Of a DNA stretch of 64,000 bases, positions 10,657 through 19,602 are shown piece by piece (position 1 is the stretch's first letter; the number at the start of each line of letters is the position of its first letter). The stretch spans positions 1-64,000 of the forward strand of contig NZ_CADIKF010000009.1 in the NCBI RefSeq assembly GCF_902859875.1. The letters are read 5' to 3'. Both the position numbers and the translations under genes were made by a program. The stretch is from Paraburkholderia solisilvae (GTDB taxonomy: Bacteria; Pseudomonadota; Gammaproteobacteria; Burkholderiales; Burkholderiaceae). The notes below the pieces were generated by a model that was not told where the DNA came from, did no database searches, and was given only the letters and a program-made list of their open reading frames with translations.

Positions 10657-11064
10657 GATTCATGGCGGCGTGGATTCAGAAAATGGCAATCGTGCAGGCC
10701 TGTGATGGAAACGGTCCCACTGACCGCCGCGCATCGTACCAAAACCAAACCGCCTCACGAACATTCGCTTTAACGGAATAAGGGGGGCGGTACTTTAGCG
10801 GAACCCACGGTGCGGTGCAGCGAAGCCGCCCGCGCGGGCACAAGTGGGTGATAACTGCGGTAATGGAGACCGCGCTGACGACATGGACCGCGACGGCGGT
10901 AAAAGAGGCTGTCGAAAGGCTTTTTTTGCGCTGGCGCTAAAGATTTTGCGTTGTCAGCCGTTATGGTGCTCTGATGGGCGTCTTTCCATCTTCCGGCTGG
11001 ATGCAGTAACCGGCAAGCGGGGCCCGCCCCTGCCCGCGACGAAACAGGATTGTCAGCAACTTAC
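10657..11064. other. Divergent intergenic region between two c-di-GMP-related genes
   Basis: A 408-bp spacer without a credible gene. It must carry the promoters of both flanking genes. An 11-bp direct repeat (CTTTARCGGAA) occurs at 10768-10778 and 10793-10803, 25 bp apart, a possible regulator site. No intrinsic terminator or RNA gene was recognised. Confidence 0.4.
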
Positions 11065-12879
11065 ATGGAAGCGAACAGGAATACCGCACCTCGACGCGGC
11101 TGGCTGCGTACGGCCATCGCGCGCTGGCGCAGCGCGCGCGTCTCGCCGGCGCAAGCGGCCAGCGCCAGCGCCGCGGCACTGGGTCTCGAGCAGACGGTCG
11201 GCGCCGTGGACTTCCTCGCGCATGTCGACAGGGATCTGCGTTTCCTGTACGTGACCGACGCCAGCCTGCGCTTTATCGGCTACCACCGCGAGTACCTGCA
11301 AACCATCACGCTGCACGACCTCGTCGCTCCCGCGGACACGGCCCGCCTCGAAGCGGTGCTGACCCGCGCCGAGGCAAGCGGCGCGGTCGAAAAAGTCTCG
11401 CTCGACCTCGTCAAGTCGCTGACTTACCCGATCGCGGTCGAACTGCGCGTGGTGCGCAACAACCACGACGGCATCGAGGGTTACGCGATCGCCGGCTTCG
11501 ACGTGTCCGCGTGGCGCGCGAACGAAGCGAGCCTGAAGCGCGCGCTGCACACCGACCACCTGACCGGCATCGCGAACGTGCCGGCGCTCGTCGACGCGCT
11601 GCGCGAAGCGCAGCAGGAGGCCGACGCGCACGGCACGCCGGCCGCGCTGCTGCTGCTCGACCTCGACGACTATCAGCGCGTGAACCGCGCGCTCGGCTAC
11701 GACGCCGGCGACGACATGCTGCGCGAGACCGCGAAGCGCCTCACCAACATGACGACGCAAGGCGAAATCATTGCGCGCGTCGCAAGCGACGAGTTCGCGA
11801 TCCTGCTGCCGCCCGCCGCGTCGCGCACCGACGCCGCGATCGCCGCCGAAGCGCTCGCGAGGCGCCTGTTGACGTCGATCCAGCAGCCGTACACCTACAA
11901 CCGCCAGCCGGTGCACTTATCGGCCAGCATCGGCATCGCGCTCTACCCGGACGTACAGCATTCGAACGACGCCACCTCGCGCGACAGCCAGCTGCTGCGC
12001 TGGGCCGATCACGCGCTGCTGCGCGCAAAGGCCGCGGGCGGCAATACGCTCGCGTTCTACGTGCCCGACGACAGCCCGGCCGACGCCGAGCGTCTGAAGC
12101 TCGAATCGGACCTGTACGACGGCGTGCGCAACGGCGAGTTTTCCCTGCATTTCCAGCCGATCACGAGCAGCCAGTCGCGCGGCGTGGTCGGCGTCGAGGC
12201 GCTGATCCGCTGGCATCATCCGCTGCACGGTCTGGTGCCGCCGTCGATGTTCATTCCGCTCGCGGAGTCGGTCGGCCTCATCAACTATCTCGGCAACTGG
12301 GTGCTGAAGGCGGCCTGCATGCAGCTGATCCAGTGGGACGCGAAGGGCATTGCGCTGCAGTACGTCGCGGTCAACGTGTCGCCGCAGCAGTTCCGCGACC
12401 CGCGCTTTACCGACAATGTGCGCGAAGCGATCGCGCTGACCGGCATCGACCCGCGCCGCCTCGTGTTCGAAATCACCGAAACCCTGCTGATGCACGATCC
12501 CGCGCACGCAACGGCGCTGCTCGCGGAATTAACTGCCATCGGTATTCGTTTTGCAGTAGACGACTTCGGCACCGGCTATTCGAGTCTTGCGTATCTGCAA
12601 CGCTTCCCGCTCGCCAAGCTGAAAATCGACAGGAGCTTTGTCGAGAATCTGCTAACCTCGCGCAACGATCAGGCAATCGTCAGCGCGGTGGTCGGACTCG
12701 CGCAGACACTCGATCTCGAACTGGTCGCGGAAGGCGTCGAAACCGAAGCGCAGCGTGCATTGCTGACCGAGATGGGATGCGATCACATACAGGGATGGCT
12801 CGTCTGCAAGGCGCTGCCGTCCGAGGAACTCGCGCAGCGCTTCGAGTCGCGCGCGCTTTATCTGCACGACGCGGCTTGA
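11065..12879 (+). CDS. PAS-GGDEF-EAL c-di-GMP phosphodiesterase (degenerate GGDEF)
   Basis: 604 residues from the ATG at 11065; an in-frame TTG at 11050 is less likely. Domains in order: a PAS sensor domain (about 35-155), GGDEF (about 165-325) and EAL (about 345-595). The GGDEF signature is changed to ASDEF (RVASDEFAILL), so cyclase activity is doubtful. The EAL domain keeps its catalytic set: GVEALIRWHHP, AVNVSP, VFEITET, DDFGTGYSS, KIDRSFV and AEGVETEAQ. The likely role is hydrolysis of c-di-GMP under PAS control. No transmembrane segment is evident, so it is cytoplasmic. It sits between the EAL-HDOD gene (divergent) and an HDOD gene (same strand, 91 bp downstream). Confidence 0.93.
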   Translation: MEANRNTAPRRGWLRTAIARWRSARVSPAQAASASAAALGLEQTVGAVDFLAHVDRDLRFLYVTDASLRFIGYHREYLQTITLHDLVAPADTARLEAVLTRAEASGAVEKVSLDLVKSLTYPIAVELRVVRNNHDGIEGYAIAGFDVSAWRANEASLKRALHTDHLTGIANVPALVDALREAQQEADAHGTPAALLLLDLDDYQRVNRALGYDAGDDMLRETAKRLTNMTTQGEIIARVASDEFAILLPPAASRTDAAIAAEALARRLLTSIQQPYTYNRQPVHLSASIGIALYPDVQHSNDATSRDSQLLRWADHALLRAKAAGGNTLAFYVPDDSPADAERLKLESDLYDGVRNGEFSLHFQPITSSQSRGVVGVEALIRWHHPLHGLVPPSMFIPLAESVGLINYLGNWVLKAACMQLIQWDAKGIALQYVAVNVSPQQFRDPRFTDNVREAIALTGIDPRRLVFEITETLLMHDPAHATALLAELTAIGIRFAVDDFGTGYSSLAYLQRFPLAKLKIDRSFVENLLTSRNDQAIVSAVVGLAQTLDLELVAEGVETEAQRALLTEMGCDHIQGWLVCKALPSEELAQRFESRALYLHDAA

Positions 12880-12970
12880 TGCGCGTGGCGCACCATCACC
12901 GCAGCGGCGGCCGGCGCCTTGTGCACGGCCGGCTACTCACTGGAACACGTATGGTTTTTGCGGGATTCAC

Positions 12971-14428
12971 ATGTTGAAGGCGGCGCTGCTCGACAGGCTC
13001 TGGGGCAAGATGAGCGAACGCGGCGATTTTCCGATGCTGTCGCAATCGCTGCGCACCACAATGGCCGCCGTGAAGAACGACGAGCTCGACTTCACGTCGC
13101 TCGTGCAGGTCGTGCTGTCCGATTTCGCGTTGACGCACAAGGTGCTGCGCCTCGCGAACTCGGCGATGTACATGGCGTTCGGCGGCAACATCACGACCGT
13201 GTCGCGCGCGTTGATGGTGCTCGGCATGGACGCGGTGGGCCACCTCGTGGTCGGCCTGCAGATCGTCGATCACTTCCATCACAGCGCGCCGCGCCGCATC
13301 GATGCGAAGCTGGAACTGAACCGCACGATGCTCTCGGGCTGCGTCGCGCGCAAGCTGACCGAACGCGGCGACCTGCGCGCCGGCGAGGAAGCGGTGGTCT
13401 GCACGCTGATGCGCCAGGTCGGCAAGCTGCTCGTCGTGTTCTATCTGGACGCGGAGTGGGATCAGATCCGCCGCCAGATCGACGCGGGCGTCGACGAGAA
13501 GGATGCGTGCGCAAGCGTGCTCGGCGTCAACTACGAAGAGATCGGCATCGAGGCCGCGGTGCGCTGGCGGCTGCCGGAAATCATCCGTATCGGCATGACC
13601 GCCTACGATCCGGCCCGCGACGACGAGCCGCGTCAGGCGCAGTGGATGCGCGCGGTGACGAACTTCTCGGCCGACGTCGCGAACCTGCTGACCGCGCCCG
13701 ATCTGCCGGTTGCGGTACGCGACGCGCGCATCGCCGAGCTCGCGCAGCGCTACAGCCGGCCGCTGAACACCGACGCGGACGTGCTGATCGAAATGAGCAT
13801 CGCGCTCGCGCGCGAGGAAGCCGGCGACGGCGTGATGCGCGAGATCAACGACTTGCGGGCGAGCGCGGACGCGATCGCCCGCGAACAGCTGGAGCCGGAA
13901 GACCGCATTCGCGCGGGCGTCGAAGACCTGCGCGCGCTGCCCACCGACAGCGCGCTCGCGCCCGCGTTGACGCTGGCGTCGGAAACCGTGCTGGCGGGTC
14001 TCGGCTTCGACCGGACCGTGGTGTTCGTGCGGCAGAACAGCAGCACGTTCAAGGCGCGCATGGGCTTCGGCCCGAAGGTCGACGCGGTGATGCCGCAGCT
14101 GTCGTTTGCCAGTGCATTCCAGCCGGACGTGTTCCATCTGGCGATCGCGAACTCGGTGGGCATCTTCATCGAGAACGCGCGCGATGCGAAGATGCTCGCG
14201 CGGCTGCCCGACTGGTACAAGCGCTCGTTCGGCGACGCGCAATCGTTCGTGCTGCTGCCGGTGATGCTCGAGAATCAGTCGACGGTCGCGCTGTTGTACG
14301 GCGACTGGACGCATACCGAAGAGCCGCGCCGTATCACGCAGCAGGAGATGGCGGCCTTGAACGAACTATCGCGGGAGTTGCGGCGTTTTTTCGCGCACGC
14401 GCCGGTGGGTGAGCTGGAGATGCTTTGA
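12971..14428 (+). CDS. HDOD domain protein with C-terminal GAF-like region
   Basis: 485 residues. The N-terminal half (about 15-220) is an HDOD domain (LVQVVLSDFALTHKVLRLAN, ITTVSRALMVLGMDAVGHLV), a non-catalytic relative of HD phosphohydrolases found in signalling proteins. The C-terminal part (about 300-470) looks like a divergent GAF domain (LASETVLAGLGFDRTVVFVR). Together with the two preceding genes it forms a signalling cluster, perhaps for motility or biofilm control, but the partner is unknown. It is convergent with the TolC-like gene, 48 bp away, and marks the left boundary of the accessory island. Confidence 0.85.
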   Translation: MLKAALLDRLWGKMSERGDFPMLSQSLRTTMAAVKNDELDFTSLVQVVLSDFALTHKVLRLANSAMYMAFGGNITTVSRALMVLGMDAVGHLVVGLQIVDHFHHSAPRRIDAKLELNRTMLSGCVARKLTERGDLRAGEEAVVCTLMRQVGKLLVVFYLDAEWDQIRRQIDAGVDEKDACASVLGVNYEEIGIEAAVRWRLPEIIRIGMTAYDPARDDEPRQAQWMRAVTNFSADVANLLTAPDLPVAVRDARIAELAQRYSRPLNTDADVLIEMSIALAREEAGDGVMREINDLRASADAIAREQLEPEDRIRAGVEDLRALPTDSALAPALTLASETVLAGLGFDRTVVFVRQNSSTFKARMGFGPKVDAVMPQLSFASAFQPDVFHLAIANSVGIFIENARDAKMLARLPDWYKRSFGDAQSFVLLPVMLENQSTVALLYGDWTHTEEPRRITQQEMAALNELSRELRRFFAHAPVGELEML

Positions 14429-14476
14429 GCAACACCGGCGCGCGGCAACACACCATGCGCAGCGCGCAACCTCGCC

Positions 14477-15919
14477 TTACTCCAGCAGGAACCCTTCCGA
14501 ATCCGGCCTGCCGACGCTCGCAGCGAGGCTCAGGCGGGCGACGAACCACTCAGCCGTCGCGATGATCCGTTGCCGTCTGGCATCGCTTAGCGCGTCCTGC
14601 GCGCGCAGCAGTTCGACGATGCTCGCGACGCCTGACCGATAGCGCGCCCGCGCGGCATCGAAGGCAAGCGCCGCGTCTTCCTGCAAGGCCTGTGCTTCGC
14701 GCAGCGCGCCCTGCGCGGCGCCGACCCGCTGGTAGCTTTTCCACACCTCGAGGGCGACCTGCCGTTCCGTTTCCTGCACGGCTGCACGCTGAACTTCGGC
14801 TTGCGCGCGCGCTTCGCCGATTCGATAAACCGATGCAAAGCCTTCGAACAACGGAATCGTCACGCGCACGCCGGCATAGCTGCTGTGCGATCGCGACGGG
14901 AGACCGCCGGCATCGCCCCCGCCGACCGCCGCCCGCCGACTCGCTGAAAGCCCGGCTTGCAAGGCGACGCTGGGCAACGCCTGGGCCCGCATGCTGTCGA
15001 TCGCTGCCGCCGTTGCATCCTGTTCGGCTCGCGCGGCCAGCACGCGCGGATGAGCTTGCAGCGCATCGTCGATCATTGTGCGGACCGCGCCGCGTTGCGG
15101 CGTGTTGCCATACGTTGACGAGGGTGTGTCGGCAAGCGTCAACGGCTCGTCGGGCAGCAGGCCGATATCGCTTGCGAGCGTCCCGATCGCTTCGTCATAA
15201 GCCGCCTGCGCGTTGAGCGACGCCAGCGCAGCCTGACCGCGCGCGGTACGAGCCTGCAATTCGTCCGCCTTCGACGCTGCGCCCGCATGCAGTCGCGCGC
15301 TCGCTGCTTCGAGGCTTTGCGATGCGTTGGACAACGTTTCGCGCGCCGCATCCGCGCTTGCGCGAGCGGTCAATGCGGCGAAGTAGTCGCGCGCAGTCGA
15401 GTAAAGCACATCGATAACTGCCGCATTGAACGTTTGATGCGCGCTCGCCAGCAGCTCGCGGGTTCTCGTGACCTCGGCGGAACGTGCGCCGAAGTCGAAC
15501 AGGACCCACTCGAAGGTCAGCTCCGCCGCGCGAACAGTTCCAGCGTAGGCGTCGTTCGGCCGGTAAGCGGACGAAGACGAAGCGTCGGACCGATTCGCGG
15601 ACCCGCTCAGCACAGCGGAAATGGTCGGCAGCCGCGACGCTTGCGCTTGCCCGGCACGCGCGGCCCGTACCTGCACCTCCGCCCATGCCCGGCTGGTCAA
15701 CGGATGGCTGCACAACGCCCGGTCAAGGGCTTCATTGAGCCGAAGCGGTGCGGCCGGCGCCAGCGATACGCAGGGTATGTCAACGCTGGCGATGGCTTGC
15801 GCGCTTGCCGGTATCGTATGCAGCAACACTGCGGCAAGCACTACGCTCAACGCATACCGCAGGGCGCTGGAGGCTGCGACGCAGCTGTCTTCAACGTTCA
15901 ACGAGGCTTTCACGGACAT
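14477..15919 (-). CDS. TolC-family outer-membrane channel of a type I secretion system
   Basis: 480 residues, the usual TolC length. A signal peptide (about 1-42, ending PASAQA) is followed by two TolC repeats with long Ala-rich coiled coils (FEWVLFDFGARSAEVTRTRE; VRVTIPLFEGFASVYRIGEA). It would form the trimeric outer-membrane exit duct for the RTX protein encoded upstream. Its start overlaps the end of the HlyD-type gene by 29 bp, showing co-transcription. It is the last gene of the secretion operon. Confidence 0.93.
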   Translation of the reverse strand: MSVKASLNVEDSCVAASSALRYALSVVLAAVLLHTIPASAQAIASVDIPCVSLAPAAPLRLNEALDRALCSHPLTSRAWAEVQVRAARAGQAQASRLPTISAVLSGSANRSDASSSSAYRPNDAYAGTVRAAELTFEWVLFDFGARSAEVTRTRELLASAHQTFNAAVIDVLYSTARDYFAALTARASADAARETLSNASQSLEAASARLHAGAASKADELQARTARGQAALASLNAQAAYDEAIGTLASDIGLLPDEPLTLADTPSSTYGNTPQRGAVRTMIDDALQAHPRVLAARAEQDATAAAIDSMRAQALPSVALQAGLSASRRAAVGGGDAGGLPSRSHSSYAGVRVTIPLFEGFASVYRIGEARAQAEVQRAAVQETERQVALEVWKSYQRVGAAQGALREAQALQEDAALAFDAARARYRSGVASIVELLRAQDALSDARRQRIIATAEWFVARLSLAASVGRPDSEGFLLE

Positions 15920-17342
15920 GAGTGAGCAGCGGGTCCAGAAAATACTCGATGACCCGTCGCCGGCCGGTCGCGATCTCGACGCTTGCCGCCATGCCGGGGC
16001 TCAACGCCATCTGTCCGCCCTCGACCGTGATGGTCGGGCGCCGGAGCTTGAGCCGCACCGCGTAGATCAGGCCGCGCTTTTCATCTTCGATCGCGTCGTG
16101 CGACACGTTGACCACGTCGGCAGCCAACGTGCCATAACGCGTGTACGGAAACGCTTCGATTTTGACCGCAGCGGACTGCCCGGTATTGACGAAACCCACG
16201 TCCTTGTTTTCGATAAACGCTTCGATCTCCAGCGGGTGATCGGCCGGCACGATGACCATCAGCGGCTGGGCGGCGGTCACGACCCCACCGATCGTATGAA
16301 CCGCCAGTTGCTGAACCACCCCATCGACCGGCGCCTGCAAGGTCATCGTCCGGTGATGCACATCGGCCTTGACGAATTCCTGGCGCCATTCGGCCGCTTT
16401 CTGTGTGGCGTTGCTCAATCGGTCCAGCGTCTCGCGCCGCGTGGACATCACGAATTCCTCGCGCTGGCGCCGCACGCTGACGATGGACGCCCGTATTTCG
16501 GCAACACGGCTGCGGTGGGCGGCAAGCTCGCCTTCCATCTCAATGCGCGACTGCTGCTTGTCGAGAAACTCGTGCCGCGACACATACTGTTTCGCCGCGA
16601 GCTCGCGCAGATCGGACTCGCGCGCGCGGGCGATTTCGAGGGTGGCCTGCAGGCGCCGGATCACCGCGCCGGCCGTATCGAGTTCGGCGGCATTCCTGGC
16701 GATGTCCGCGTCAAGCCGCGCAAGCTTCGCGCGATATTCGGCGATTTCGCCATCGAGGAACGTCTGTTCGCGCGCGATTCGTGACGCAGCCGGTCTCAGG
16801 TCGTCTGTCGGCGGGTCCGCGTCGTCTGGTGCTTCGAGCGGCTGCGGTCTGCCCGTATCGAGGATGGCGAGGAACGCTCTGGCACGCGCGGCAGACAACG
16901 TGCTGTCGACACAGTCATCGCGCAGTCGCGCACGGTCTGCCGCCGACATGGCGGAGTCGAGTTCAAGCAGTGTGTCCCCGGACTTCACGAACGAACCGTC
17001 GGCAACGCGAATCGCCGCGACACGCGCTGTCTCGAGCGGTTGGACGAGTTTCGTGCGGCCGTCGGGAATGACCTTGCCGTGCGCCGTCGCAACGATATCG
17101 ATCTTGCCCAGCACGGCCCACAGCAATGCGACGCTCAACAACGCGAGCAATGCTGCAGCCGTCACGCGCGGCAGCGGCGACACCGGCATGCGCTGTAACG
17201 CAAGCGCCGCGGGTAAAAACTCGGACTCCTCGCGCGACCAGCGTGTCGCCCGGTTGTCGCGCTCGTGCCACGCGGTTCGCAACACAGCAAGATAACGCCG
17301 GCCAAATTCGCCTGCCGCAGCAAGCCACAACGATACGCGCAT
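15891..17342 (-). CDS. HlyD-family type I secretion periplasmic adaptor
   Basis: 483 residues from the ATG at 17342, one base after the stop of the ABC transporter gene; longer upstream frames only overlap that gene. One membrane anchor (about 35-55, LLALLSVALLWAVLG) is followed by the first lipoyl half (AHGKVIPDGRTKLVQPLETA, GDTLLELDS), a long coiled-coil hairpin (about 120-310), and the second half with MTLQAPVDGVVQQLAVHTIG and VIVPADHPLEIEAFIENKDVGF. The C-terminus contains VKIEAFPYTRYGTL, typical of HlyD proteins. It would bridge the ABC exporter and the TolC-like channel. Confidence 0.94.
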   Translation of the reverse strand: MRVSLWLAAAGEFGRRYLAVLRTAWHERDNRATRWSREESEFLPAALALQRMPVSPLPRVTAAALLALLSVALLWAVLGKIDIVATAHGKVIPDGRTKLVQPLETARVAAIRVADGSFVKSGDTLLELDSAMSAADRARLRDDCVDSTLSAARARAFLAILDTGRPQPLEAPDDADPPTDDLRPAASRIAREQTFLDGEIAEYRAKLARLDADIARNAAELDTAGAVIRRLQATLEIARARESDLRELAAKQYVSRHEFLDKQQSRIEMEGELAAHRSRVAEIRASIVSVRRQREEFVMSTRRETLDRLSNATQKAAEWRQEFVKADVHHRTMTLQAPVDGVVQQLAVHTIGGVVTAAQPLMVIVPADHPLEIEAFIENKDVGFVNTGQSAAVKIEAFPYTRYGTLAADVVNVSHDAIEDEKRGLIYAVRLKLRRPTITVEGGQMALSPGMAASVEIATGRRRVIEYFLDPLLTHVRESLVER

Positions 17343-17343
17343 C

Positions 17344-19536
17344 TCAGTGCCCGGCCTGAAGCCGATAAAGCTTCGCGTACGCGCCGTTTGCAGCAAGCAG
17401 CGCATCGTGCGGACCTTGTTCGACAATCTCGCCCCGCTCGATGACGACGATGCGATCCGCCAGGCGCACCGCCGAAAGCCGGTGCGCGATCACGAGCACG
17501 GTCCGGCCGCTGCACATGACGCGCATGTTGTCGTGCACGGCACGCTCGGACTCATAGTCGAGCGCGCTGGTCGCCTCGTCGAAAACAAGAATGCGCGGGT
17601 TATGGATCAACGCCCGAGCGATTGCGATTCGCTGCCGCTGTCCGCCGGATAGCGTCGCACCGTGTTCGCCGACGGGTGTGTCGTACCCTTGCGGCAGCTC
17701 GACGATGAAATCATGTGCGCCGGCGAGCCGCGCCGCACGGATGATGGCGTCAAGCGGCGCGCCCGGGTCGGCCAGCGCGATGTTATCCCGCACGCTGCGA
17801 TTGAACAGCACGCTTTCCTGCAGCACCACGCCAATCTGCCGGCGCAGGGAGGCAGCATCGACCAGCGCGAGATCGTGACCGTCGATCGCGACGCGCCCGC
17901 GCTGCGGCACATAAAGACGCTGCACGAGACGCGTCAGCGTGCTTTTGCCGGAGCCCGATTGACCGACGATGCCGACCACCTCGCCCGGTTGGATCGACAG
18001 GCTTACGCCGCGCAGGACTTCCGGCCCGTCGGAGCGGTAGCGAAATACCACGTTCTGCAGTTCGATTTTCCCCGCGATGGGCGGCAGCGCGCTTTTCGCG
18101 CCGGCCGCCTCAGTGCGAGTATTGAGGATATCGCCTAGGCGAGCGACCGAAATGCCGGTTTGCTGAAAATCTGTCCACAGCTGCGCGATCCGCATGATCG
18201 GCCCCGCCACCTGACCGGACAGCATATTGAACGCGATCAATTCGCCCACGGTCAGCTTGCCGTCGATGACGAGTCTTGCGCCGAGCCAGATCAGCGTGAC
18301 CGTCACGAGCTTGCTGATCAGCGCGACGCCACCGTTGGCCCAGATACCGACCGTCGACGCACGAAATGCCGCGCCGATATATGCGGCAAGTTGATTACCC
18401 CATTGCCGGGTCCATTGCGGCTCGACCGCCATCGACTTGACCGTGTCGATGCCGCTGATGGTTTCGACAAGAAACGCCTGATTCTCGGCGCTACGCGCGA
18501 ATTTCTCGTTGAGCATGCGTCGCAACGCCGGCGTACATGCGACGGACAAAAGCACATAGCAAGGCAACGAAGCGACGACGACCAGTGTGAGCCAACCGCT
18601 GTAGTACACCATCACGGCGATAAACACGCCCGAGAACACCACGTCCATTAGCAGCGTAATCGCGTTGCCGGTCAGAAAAGAACGGATATTTTCCAGTTCA
18701 CGCACGCGGGCAACGGAATCGCCGACGCGACGTGCATGGAAATAGGCAGTCGGCAGCTTCAACAAATGCTGGAACAGACGTGCGCCGAGTTCGACATCGA
18801 TGCGGCACGTCGTGTGGGTGAAGACGTAGCTTCTCAATGCGTTGAGCAGCACATCGAAAAGCACAACGACGATCAGGCCGATTGCGATCACATCGAGCGT
18901 TGCGAGGCCGTGATGAACCAGCACCTTGTCCATCACCACCTGGAAGAATAGCGGCGTGATCAGCGCGAGGATCTGGATAAATAGAGAAGCAACCAGGACT
19001 TCGCACAGCAATCGGCGATATTTGACGAGTACCGGAATGAACCAGGTGAAGTCGAACTTTGCCAGTTCGCCCAGCATCGATGCGCGCGAAGCGATGAGGA
19101 TCAGGTCGCCATGCCAGCGCGCGCGCAGGTCGGCGAGTTTTGTGGTCGATGGTCCGCTCGCTTGCGGGTCTTGCCATAGCACGCTGTTTTCGTGGAAGCG
19201 GGCGATGACGAAGAATTGGCCATCCACGTCGATCGCAATCGCGGGTAATGCGAGGCGGTCGAGACGGTTCCAGTTTGCTTTGACAGGCCGTGCGTGCAGG
19301 TCGAGCCATTTTGCGGCGAGAAGTACTGCGGTGCGGTCCCAGCGGATGCCCGGTTGCCCGAATTCGTGGGCGAGCTGGTGAGGGTCTGCCGCGATGCCGT
19401 GGTAACGCGCGATCATCAGCAGACAGCTCAGGCCGGAATCGGCGGTTTGGTCGGCGTGCAGGTTGTGTGATCGATTGCTCGAGAGACGTTCCGCGGGTGC
19501 GTGGGACGCTCGACTTGTGGATGTTTCGGATTGCAT
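17344..19536 (-). CDS. Type I secretion ABC transporter with inactive C39-like domain (HlyB type)
   Basis: 730 residues. The N-terminus (about 25-155) is a C39 peptidase-like domain in which the catalytic Cys position is Ser (TADSGLSCLLMIARYHG). Such domains bind but do not cleave the substrate, as in HlyB. Then follow six membrane helices (about 160-440) and an ATPase domain with Walker A GQSGSGKST, signature LSGGQRQRIAIARAL and Walker B RILVFDEATSALD. It powers export of the RTX protein encoded 66 bp upstream. The order RTX, ABC, HlyD, TolC on one strand is that of complete type I operons. No acyltransferase (hlyC) gene is present. Confidence 0.95.
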   Translation of the reverse strand: MQSETSTSRASHAPAERLSSNRSHNLHADQTADSGLSCLLMIARYHGIAADPHQLAHEFGQPGIRWDRTAVLLAAKWLDLHARPVKANWNRLDRLALPAIAIDVDGQFFVIARFHENSVLWQDPQASGPSTTKLADLRARWHGDLILIASRASMLGELAKFDFTWFIPVLVKYRRLLCEVLVASLFIQILALITPLFFQVVMDKVLVHHGLATLDVIAIGLIVVVLFDVLLNALRSYVFTHTTCRIDVELGARLFQHLLKLPTAYFHARRVGDSVARVRELENIRSFLTGNAITLLMDVVFSGVFIAVMVYYSGWLTLVVVASLPCYVLLSVACTPALRRMLNEKFARSAENQAFLVETISGIDTVKSMAVEPQWTRQWGNQLAAYIGAAFRASTVGIWANGGVALISKLVTVTLIWLGARLVIDGKLTVGELIAFNMLSGQVAGPIMRIAQLWTDFQQTGISVARLGDILNTRTEAAGAKSALPPIAGKIELQNVVFRYRSDGPEVLRGVSLSIQPGEVVGIVGQSGSGKSTLTRLVQRLYVPQRGRVAIDGHDLALVDAASLRRQIGVVLQESVLFNRSVRDNIALADPGAPLDAIIRAARLAGAHDFIVELPQGYDTPVGEHGATLSGGQRQRIAIARALIHNPRILVFDEATSALDYESERAVHDNMRVMCSGRTVLVIAHRLSAVRLADRIVVIERGEIVEQGPHDALLAANGAYAKLYRLQAGH

Positions 19537-19553
19537 GGAGACGACAGGCGGCG

Positions 19554-19579
19554 CCGTAGCGCGTTTTACGGCGCTACGG
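19554..19579 (-). terminator. Hairpin between the RTX gene and the ABC transporter gene
   Basis: In the 66-bp gap an 8-bp perfect stem (CCGTAGCG/CGCTACGG) encloses a 10-nt loop, 24 bases after the RTX stop on the minus strand. No clear U-tract follows. It could partly terminate transcription so that toxin mRNA exceeds transporter mRNA, as known for the E. coli hlyA-hlyB junction, or act as a 3' stabilising structure. Confidence 0.45.
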
Positions 19580-19602
19580 ATCAGATCCCTATACAGGTTT
19601 TG

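Noticed and set aside
17345..17426. Longer N-terminus for the HlyD-type adaptor
   Set aside because: It would overlap the ABC gene by 80 bp and adds residues without adaptor features; the ATG at 17342 sits one base after the ABC stop.
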